Shown piece by piece: positions 58,293 through 64,000 of a stretch of DNA of 64,000 nucleotides (positions are counted from its first letter, which is position 1; each line of letters begins with the position of its first letter). Both the position numbers and the translations under genes were made by a program. The stretch comes from a virus. The notes under the pieces are model-generated. The model did no database searches and was not told where the DNA came from. It saw nothing but the letters and a program-made list of their open reading frames with translations. The stretch lies in IMG/VR virus record IMGVR_UViG_3300018082_000009, positions 1 to 64,000 of that record. The stretch is one strand, 5' to 3'.

Positions 58293-59326
58293 TGGCTCTG
58301 TTGTTCATTGAAGGATTCGACCACCACGGAAACGGCAAAGAACTGGCCTTGACCGGGAAGTGGGCTCCGAATGGTGCTGGTAACCATACGGTCACCAATT
58401 CTCAATGGCGTACTGGTGGCTATAGTTCACAAGGGTATTACAGCGGTGCCGGTGATGAAGCGGTAACGAATCCTCTTCCTGTGTCTGGAAATGGATTTGT
58501 GGTTGGGGTGGCCATTCGGACGCGAACAGCCGCTTCATCATCGAAAGATTTTCTACGCATCAAAGAAGGTGCGGTCGTTCATCTAGCACTGGCCTTGACC
58601 ACCGGGATGGTGTTGCAAGTCAAGCAAGGGGCGACGGTCATTGCCACGGGCACGTCTGTGCTTCCGATCAATTCATGGGTGTATATCGAATTCAAAGGCA
58701 CGATTCACGACACGACCGGAGCCTATGAAGTCCGCATTGATACGGTGAATGAAGCCGCCTTGACAGCCACGGGAGTGGATACGCGCAATGGAGGGACAGG
58801 GCAGTGGGATCGGTTTGCGCTGACCCCAGCCGTAGGAGCGTGGGATTCGTGGGCAGATGACATCTACGTCTGTGACCAGAGCGGCACAGCGTGCAACGAT
58901 TTCCTTGGACCCATTCGTATTGAGACGCTCTTTCCGCAGCCGGGAAATGGTACCAATGTTGGACTCGCCCCCTCCACCGGCACGGACCATGGAGCGATGG
59001 TCGATGAGATACCGCCCAATACGACGGACTACAACACCGGAACGGTGGTGGGAGCCAAGGACACGTATAACCTGCCTTCGTTGGTTGGGATCGGAGATGT
59101 CATCGGTCTTCAGGTGAATTTGTACGTGGCCAAGACTGATGCTGGGGCTCGTCAGGTCTGTGGCGTAGTGCGGACGGGTGGTGTGGATTACGACGGACCC
59201 AGCAGGACGCTGTTGACGACGTTTGCCTACGTGACGGCCCTCTGGCCGATGAACCCTGCCACTGGAGCGCCGTGGACCCCTGCTGAAATCACCGCACTGG
59301 AAGCGGGCATGAAAGTGACGGTGTAA
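58292..59326 (+). CDS. LamG-like tail protein, copy 1 of a tandem pair
   Basis: A 344-residue protein whose ATG overlaps the previous stop. LLFIEGFDHHGNG, FVVGVAIRTRT, INSWVYIEFKGTIHDTTGAYEVRID and DDIYVCDQSG fit a concanavalin/LamG-like fold. The second half (GPIRIETLFPQPG, GTDHGAMVDE, PNTTDYNTG, VCGVVRTGGVDYDGP) is shared with the next gene. It probably binds sugars at the host surface. Confidence 0.7.
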   Translation: MALLFIEGFDHHGNGKELALTGKWAPNGAGNHTVTNSQWRTGGYSSQGYYSGAGDEAVTNPLPVSGNGFVVGVAIRTRTAASSSKDFLRIKEGAVVHLALALTTGMVLQVKQGATVIATGTSVLPINSWVYIEFKGTIHDTTGAYEVRIDTVNEAALTATGVDTRNGGTGQWDRFALTPAVGAWDSWADDIYVCDQSGTACNDFLGPIRIETLFPQPGNGTNVGLAPSTGTDHGAMVDEIPPNTTDYNTGTVVGAKDTYNLPSLVGIGDVIGLQVNLYVAKTDAGARQVCGVVRTGGVDYDGPSRTLLTTFAYVTALWPMNPATGAPWTPAEITALEAGMKVTV

Positions 59327-59328
59327 GC

Positions 59329-60369
59329 ATGTCGCTCCTGTTCTTTGATGGCTTTGACCACGTCGGGGAAACAGCCCCATCGGGTTCGATTCCGAAGTGG
59401 GGGGACACGTACTATTGGCATGTCACGACGAGTGGGGCGGCGAGAACGGGTGTGGGGTGTTTGAAAGCCTATTTCACTGGCTCCAGCACCCAGTATTACG
59501 CGCAGACCAAACCTCGGGTGACCAGTGGGGGCGTGGTCGTTGGAGGCGCGTTTTTTCTGTCGCCGGGAGTGGCCGGGACCAACACGATGTTCTTGGAGGT
59601 GCGGGAGGGGAGCATTTCGCATCTTGGTCTTCAAGTGAACGCTTTGAATCGCTTGGAAATCAGACGAGGTGCGACCATTATTGCCACGGGGCAACTCACG
59701 ATTTCGCCAAACAGTTGGTTCTTTCTGGAGTTCAAGGCGGTGATCCACCCGACTACGGGCACGTATGAAGTGCATGTGGACGGAGCCGTGGACCCCGGTT
59801 TGGTGGGCACTGGAGCGAATACCCAGAACGGAGGGTCAGGTGTCTGGGATCGCATTCATTTTACTGGCACCGGGACTGTATGGGTTGATGACTTTTATCT
59901 GTGTGACACGAACGGAGCCGCCCCCTATAACACGTTCCTTGGTCCCGTTCGTGTGGAGACGCTGTTTCCGCAGACGGATGCTGTCGCAGTGGGCAGTAAT
60001 CAAGGCTTGACGCCTTCGACCGGTACGGACCATGGCGCACTGGTCGATGAGAATCCGCCGAACACGACCGACTTCAACTCGTCTGCCCAAGTGGGGACCA
60101 AAGACACGTACAACTACCCGTCAATGACCTACACTGGGACGGTGTTTGCGGTGCAGCCGCAGTTGTATGTGGCCAAGTCCGACTCGTCAGGCCGACAAAT
60201 CTGCCCAGTCGTTCGCGTCAATGGAGTGGATTATGACGCGGTTCCCAGTTCGCTCTCGGTGACATGGGGTTATGTGTCCAATGCGTGGCATCAGAACCCC
60301 AATACGCTGGTGAGTTGGACGGTGGCTGACGTTGCTGCTCTCCAAGCAGGCATGAAGATTCTGGTATAA
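59329..60369 (+). CDS. LamG-like tail protein, copy 2 of a tandem pair
   Basis: A 346-residue protein and a clear paralogue of the gene before it: LLFFDGFDHVGET, NSWFFLEFKAVIHPTTGTYEV, DDFYLCDTNG, GPVRVETLFPQTD, GTDHGALVDE, PNTTDFNSS, CPVVRVNGVDYD. The first 110 residues differ most, which suits a changing binding face. It starts two bases after the stop of copy 1. Confidence 0.7.
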   Translation: MSLLFFDGFDHVGETAPSGSIPKWGDTYYWHVTTSGAARTGVGCLKAYFTGSSTQYYAQTKPRVTSGGVVVGGAFFLSPGVAGTNTMFLEVREGSISHLGLQVNALNRLEIRRGATIIATGQLTISPNSWFFLEFKAVIHPTTGTYEVHVDGAVDPGLVGTGANTQNGGSGVWDRIHFTGTGTVWVDDFYLCDTNGAAPYNTFLGPVRVETLFPQTDAVAVGSNQGLTPSTGTDHGALVDENPPNTTDFNSSAQVGTKDTYNYPSMTYTGTVFAVQPQLYVAKSDSSGRQICPVVRVNGVDYDAVPSSLSVTWGYVSNAWHQNPNTLVSWTVADVAALQAGMKILV

Positions 60370-60374
60370 CCGGG

Positions 60375-61946
60375 ATGATTACCCCTCTCGCTTCAGCGTC
60401 GTTCCCTTCGACGCATCGGACTGTCGTCCTGCTGGTGGGGGCAGAAGGTAGTATTGCGGACGAGAGTTCGTACGCTCGTCCTCTGACAGTTGTTGGGAAC
60501 ACGGCACGCACGACGCTACAGCCAAGATTTGGCTCGTTTTCTCTGTTGTTTGACGGGGCTGGGGATGCGATTACCACGCCGGATAGTCCGGACCTTACGT
60601 TTGGTTCAGGAGATTTCACGGTTGAGGGGTGGTTTCGCTTCGGGAAGATAACCGATCAGGCGCTGTTAGGGCAGTGGGACAACGCTGGGAGCACTCCCAA
60701 TTGCAGTTGGTATCTGATCGTCATCGGTGGGTCGCTGTACTTCCGGATGGCGTGGGGAGCGTCTATCACTGACGTGGTTGCCAGTCCCACGTTGGTGGGA
60801 GGGCAGTGGTACCACATTGCCGTGGATCGGAGTGGGAGCACCGTCCGGATCTACGTCAACGGAGCCGTCGCGGCAACCGCTACGCTCACGCAACCGTTGA
60901 ACGATTCGACCAATGTTTTGACCATTGGCACGGTGGGCACGACGGGCACGTATGCGGCCTATGATTTCCAAGGTCAGATGGACGAAATCCGGATCACGAA
61001 AGGCGTGGCTCGGTATGACGGCGTGCTGTTTGCTCCACCACAATTCCCGTTCCCTCGTGCTCCTGAGCCGTTACCCATTGACACCACAGGAGCGAATCTG
61101 CTCGTGGCGTGGGTCACCGGGTGGATTAATTGGGGAGTTTGGTCCGATTCGAAAGGGAATGTCTGGACCAATTTACCCCAGCGAAATAACGGGAATTATG
61201 GAGGGCGGTGGGTCTACTGTACGGCTCCGGTGGTTGGACCGAGTCATACGTTCGCATTCACCAATGCCAGTTATGAGGCATGGCATGTCTATGCCTTTAG
61301 TGGCGTCAACACCTTTCAAGGAGAGGTGGTTGCCAACGCCGACAATACTTCGACGGTTGGGTCTGGACCCATTACTCCAACCATCAATGAATCGTTGATT
61401 TTGACAGCGTATAGTGGTCCTAACGTGGGACCGCATACCGTTGGTCCTCCAGAGTTTGTTCCCACGTTACATTCGGTGGGCACCAATGCGGTAGCCTACT
61501 GGATACAGCCCGTGGCGGCTCAGGTCAGCCCCCTATGGTCGTGGCCTCAGCTAAATACGTTCAATACTCTCGCGGACACCATTGTCTTTGCACCGGGCAC
61601 GCCCACGGCGCAGGCGCAGTTGTCGCAGTTGCCAGTCGAAATACTGGTGCGGATTGATGCTCCACCCACAGTCAATCTGTCATCCCTGCCGGTAGAGGTA
61701 CTGGTTGGATCGGGACTGCCGGGTGCCAACCTCACACAGGTGGCCGTTGAAGTCGCCTTGCAGCCACCGCCTCCGGTGCTCCAGCTATCTCAGGTGGCTG
61801 TGGAAGTGATGCTGGGCACGCTTCCGAATCTGCCCATCAAGCTCTCGCAAGTGGCCATCGAGGTGCTGTATTTTCCACGGTCCACCACCGGGGTGGTGAG
61901 TACAGTATGGATAGGGGAGAGCGGGGGCAACATCTGGATCGACTAG
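60375..61946 (+). CDS. LamG-domain tail protein with repeated C-terminus
   Basis: A 523-residue protein. FGSFSLLFDGAGDAITTP, DFTVEGWFRF, WYHIAVDRSGSTVRIYVNG and DEIRITKGVARYDG are the strands of a LamG-type (concanavalin-like) domain. A second beta domain follows. The end has about five units like LSQVAVEVL separated by short proline-rich links (LSQLPVEILV, LSSLPVEVLV, LTQVAVEVAL, LSQVAVEVML, LSQVAIEVLY). It closes the tail operon and is probably an adhesin. Confidence 0.7.
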   Translation: MITPLASASFPSTHRTVVLLVGAEGSIADESSYARPLTVVGNTARTTLQPRFGSFSLLFDGAGDAITTPDSPDLTFGSGDFTVEGWFRFGKITDQALLGQWDNAGSTPNCSWYLIVIGGSLYFRMAWGASITDVVASPTLVGGQWYHIAVDRSGSTVRIYVNGAVAATATLTQPLNDSTNVLTIGTVGTTGTYAAYDFQGQMDEIRITKGVARYDGVLFAPPQFPFPRAPEPLPIDTTGANLLVAWVTGWINWGVWSDSKGNVWTNLPQRNNGNYGGRWVYCTAPVVGPSHTFAFTNASYEAWHVYAFSGVNTFQGEVVANADNTSTVGSGPITPTINESLILTAYSGPNVGPHTVGPPEFVPTLHSVGTNAVAYWIQPVAAQVSPLWSWPQLNTFNTLADTIVFAPGTPTAQAQLSQLPVEILVRIDAPPTVNLSSLPVEVLVGSGLPGANLTQVAVEVALQPPPPVLQLSQVAVEVMLGTLPNLPIKLSQVAIEVLYFPRSTTGVVSTVWIGESGGNIWID

Positions 61947-61960
61947 TGCAATTAATTGCA
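61947..61960. repeat. Palindrome TGCAATTAATTGCA directly before a ribosome binding site
   Basis: Exact copy that touches AAGGAG at 61961-61966, in the gap between the tail operon and the next gene. Confidence 0.85.
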
Positions 61961-61971
61961 AAGGAGTGCCC

Positions 61972-62385
61972 GTGCTACGCTTTGCCCAATCCGTGGAAGA
62001 GGACAGCTACGAGCCGCCACCCCGGTGCGTGACGTTGACTCGATACTTCTATCCGCCTGCTGAGCGGCCTGCTCTGGAGCTACAGGCCCAACTCCAAGCC
62101 GCAGAAACGGTGGTGTCCCATGCGATTGTGCGACCGCTACAGACGCATCAGAGAGAAGCCCTGCTCTGTCTGGTGTCCGACCTGTTGGCAGGGTTGGCGT
62201 CCTGCCCATCGGTGCCGTTTGAGAAGTCGTTTCTGGTACTGGCCCTGAACAAGGGGATGTTCCAGATCGCGGCGGCGGAATTCCACGTCTTCTGCTATGC
62301 CGAGGGCAAGGTCCAGACCCGGCTCTGGGAGAAGCGGAAGGCGGAGCAATATCTGTTCAGTCGAGGGCACTTGCTATTCGAATGA
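61972..62385 (+). CDS. Hypothetical protein
   Basis: A 137-residue protein. GTG 61972 is chosen over GTG 61966 because the latter overlaps AAGGAG. It is helical, with LVLALNKGMFQIAAAEFHVFC and basic ends (LWEKRKAEQYLFSRG). No family was recognised. It is the first gene after the tail operon and lies behind a palindrome. Confidence 0.6.
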   Translation: MLRFAQSVEEDSYEPPPRCVTLTRYFYPPAERPALELQAQLQAAETVVSHAIVRPLQTHQREALLCLVSDLLAGLASCPSVPFEKSFLVLALNKGMFQIAAAEFHVFCYAEGKVQTRLWEKRKAEQYLFSRGHLLFE

Positions 62386-62399
62386 ACAAATGCTAGACT
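62371..62399 (+). promoter_or_regulatory. Probable promoter of the AAA+ gene
   Basis: TTGCTA at 62371-62376, 17 bases, and TAGACT at 62394-62399 with TGC before it, similar to the TTGACA family but with a weaker -35. CAATGGAGTGG leads to the ATG at 62429. Confidence 0.55.
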
Positions 62400-62428
62400 A
62401 GCGGGCAGTCACCAATGGAGTGGATTTA

Positions 62429-63616
62429 ATGCTGGATTTCGTTACTGCCCACAAGGCGCATCTCCCGTTCATCGCGGTCCACACAGATGATCCGGTCAAT
62501 GTCCGGACCATTCTGCAACACCTGTCCGGGAAAACCTTGCAGCCATTGCCCACCGCAAAGAATGCCCCCATTGGTGACATGTATCTCTGGTGGACGGAGG
62601 ATCCGGCCACGGTCACCACCGACATGTACCGGAAGCTGTGTGCCTCGACGGCGAGTTGTGCGGTCATCAACCCGGAGAAGCCGAACCTGCTGGTCTACGA
62701 CACCGGCATCCTGCAGACCCCAACCAAGTTCTTCCGGCAATACCTCAACGATTTCGTGGCAGAGGAGCAGATTGAGCCTGTTGTCCAGCAGTTGAAGGGC
62801 CTCTCCCTGAAGACCGCCCAAGAGGTGGTCCAGTTGACCATGGCCCGGTGCAATTCGATTGCACCACAGGAGATTCGGAAGACCCGGCAGATGATGGGGG
62901 GAGAAACACCCGGCCTCTCCCAACTGGACACGGACTACGACTTCTACGAGTGGCCTCAGCCCCTGCAGGAGTGGCTGACGTTGAACGAGGGGTACTTCCT
63001 CGACCTGAACACGCCTCCGCAACTGGTGCCCCGTGGGCTCCTCCTTGGCGGCGAGCCCGGAGTGGGCAAGTCCATGGCCGCTGCCGTGCTGGCCAAGCAT
63101 TGGGACGTGCCGCTCTTCCGGTTGGACATCTCGACCAGCCTCAACCGGTATCTGGGGGAGTCGGAGAGTCGGATTGCCCGGAACCTTCAGGTCATCGAGC
63201 AGAATGCCCCGTGCGTGTGGTTGTTGGACGAGGTGGAGAAGCTGTTCATCTCCAATGGGGATGAGGGCACCACCCAGCGGATCCTCAGCCAGATGCTCTG
63301 GTGGCTCCAGTACCACAAGTCACGGGTGCTGACCATCATGACCACGAATAACCTTGCAGGAATCCCGAAGGAGTTGTATCGTGCGGAGCGTCTGGACAAG
63401 GTACTCCATCTGGAGAAGCTGTCCCTCTCCGCTGCCAAGTTGTTCGCAGCCAAGGTCTATGAGTCGGTTCTGCAGCATGCGCCACCGCCCAAGCGGCTGA
63501 AGGCGGTGCGGGAACTGTTGGAGACGAGCGACAAGGGCATGTATGCCCATGCTGAGGTGCGGGTGATGGTCTACGATGCAATCAAGAGCAACGGCTGGGC
63601 AAAAGAGGGCAGTTGA
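62429..63616 (+). CDS. AAA+ ATPase
   Basis: A 395-residue protein; ATG 62429 is eight bases after ATGGAG, while a GTG at 62420 overlaps that site. Walker A is GGEPGVGKS with K214, Walker B is VWLLDEVEK with D267/E268, sensor 1 is TTNN, and RAERLD holds the likely arginine finger. The N-terminal 180 residues are a separate domain (LPFIAVHTDDPVNVRTILQHL). This is the Ycf46-like or FtsH-like style of AAA+ protein known from phages and plasmids; it may remodel proteins or DNA complexes. The stop lies in the next -35 box. Confidence 0.85.
   Translation: MLDFVTAHKAHLPFIAVHTDDPVNVRTILQHLSGKTLQPLPTAKNAPIGDMYLWWTEDPATVTTDMYRKLCASTASCAVINPEKPNLLVYDTGILQTPTKFFRQYLNDFVAEEQIEPVVQQLKGLSLKTAQEVVQLTMARCNSIAPQEIRKTRQMMGGETPGLSQLDTDYDFYEWPQPLQEWLTLNEGYFLDLNTPPQLVPRGLLLGGEPGVGKSMAAAVLAKHWDVPLFRLDISTSLNRYLGESESRIARNLQVIEQNAPCVWLLDEVEKLFISNGDEGTTQRILSQMLWWLQYHKSRVLTIMTTNNLAGIPKELYRAERLDKVLHLEKLSLSAAKLFAAKVYESVLQHAPPPKRLKAVRELLETSDKGMYAHAEVRVMVYDAIKSNGWAKEGS
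62849..62863. repeat. Palindrome variant TGCAATTCGATTGCA
   Basis: One base longer in the core than the consensus, in the AAA+ gene. Confidence 0.55.
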
Positions 63617-63641
63617 CAAACGTTTAGCTGCATGCTATAGT
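63613..63641 (+). promoter_or_regulatory. sigma70-type promoter
   Basis: TTGACA at 63613-63618, 17 bases, and TATAGT at 63636-63641 with TGC before it, the strongest of the set. The stop of the AAA+ gene is within the -35 box. CCAAGGAGTGG follows before ATG 63688. Confidence 0.85.
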
Positions 63642-63645
63642 GAGG

Positions 63646-63667
63646 GCAGGTCACATTTCCGACCTGC
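63646..63667 (+). promoter_or_regulatory. Leader hairpin
   Basis: GCAGGTC and GACCTGC form a seven-pair stem with an eight-base loop at or near the 5' end of the transcript. This may protect the mRNA or bind a regulator. Confidence 0.45.
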
Positions 63668-63687
63668 TTTCCAAGGAGTGGAAGAAA

Positions 63688-64000
63688 ATGTCAGCAACAG
63701 CAACCAGTCCCCTGCGGTATCGCGGATGGCGCAGCACCTACGCGGATGTCGCCAGCCGCAACGGCAACGAATTTCTCGGCCTGTCCATCGAGTACGCCGC
63801 GCATCCTTCCGGCATCGGATGCTTCATCCTGCGCTTCATCGTCCACGGCAAGGGTGTGGACCCGAAGAACTACAAACACCTCACCTACCGTGAGATGGCG
63901 GAGTTCGTCATCCCCGGTGGCGAAGGCAAATCGTCCGAGAAGTTCAAGGGTTTGCGTCTGAACAAGATCGCCGTCCCTGTGTTCTCCCCGGCCGTCTTCC
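63688..64000 (+). CDS. Gene cut by the window end
   Basis: The frame from ATG 63688 is open to the end (104 codons seen). ATG 63688 follows CCAAGGAGTGGAAG. The visible part reads SPLRYRGWRSTYADVASRNG, then IGCFILRFIVHGKGVDPKNYKHL and EFVIPGGEGK. No family was recognised. It belongs to the early-type group with its own strong promoter. Confidence 0.75.
   Translation, partial: MSATATSPLRYRGWRSTYADVASRNGNEFLGLSIEYAAHPSGIGCFILRFIVHGKGVDPKNYKHLTYREMAEFVIPGGEGKSSEKFKGLRLNKIAVPVFSPAVF

Noticed and set aside
159-61960. Palindrome as a restriction enzyme site or insertion-sequence end
   Set aside because: The centre varies (TTAA, TCAA, TTGA), so no single short enzyme site explains it, and there is no transposase or target duplication around the copies.

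Overview
The window is a stretch of a tailed-phage genome. Nearly every base is coding, all genes lie on the + strand, adjacent genes overlap by ATGA or similar, and the head and tail genes follow the usual siphovirus order: portal, minor head proteins, protease, scaffold, major capsid, connectors, tail terminator, tail tube, frameshifted chaperone pair, tape measure, tail tip and fibres. No sheath gene, integrase, terminase, lysis gene or tRNA was recognised here. The sequence looks moderately GC-rich. Promoters of sigma70 type and strong AAGGAG ribosome binding sites point to a bacterial host, but the host cannot be named from this sequence.

Layout. (1) 1-2937 holds the end of a group of modular effector-like genes, including a JAMM-like protein and an ADP-ribosyltransferase. 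(2) 2938-16968 is an early or middle-type region of metabolic, regulatory and replication genes: a truncated pyruvate phosphate dikinase-like protein, a CsrA-like protein, two dual-specificity-type phosphatases, an L7/L12-like protein, a family A DNA polymerase and a degenerate HNH protein. These are driven by repeated TTGACA promoters whose -35 box usually contains the stop codon of the gene before. (3) 17073-33732 is the portal followed by a run of very large multidomain proteins: a HEXXH metallopeptidase, ADP-ribosyltransferases, a PI3/4-kinase-like protein, a JAMM-like protein, a 2H phosphoesterase/ParB-like/MuF/acetyltransferase-like polyprotein and a second ParB-like protein. (4) 33738-39544 carries the head genes and connectors. 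(5) 39541-43303 has a tail terminator and then an inserted cassette of three glycosyltransferases and two methyltransferases. (6) 43369-61946 is the tail. (7) 61972-64000 returns to the early style, with an AAA+ ATPase and a gene cut by the window end.

Two features stand out. First, about sixteen copies of a peptide module of roughly 20 residues, with core [DE]xxGRF or PKGSxxGGQF and usually preceded by LKY/LKW, sit just before the effector domains in eleven genes on both sides of the early region. I infer a shared tag, for example for loading into the virion, attached to a set of enzymes. Second, a 14-base palindrome, TGCAATYRATTGCA, occurs nine times exactly and about eleven more times in near-copies, inside genes and just upstream of ribosome binding sites. 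In four effector genes it lies directly upstream of the peptide module. Together these suggest a modular, recombining effector arsenal with a dispersed DNA site of unknown role.
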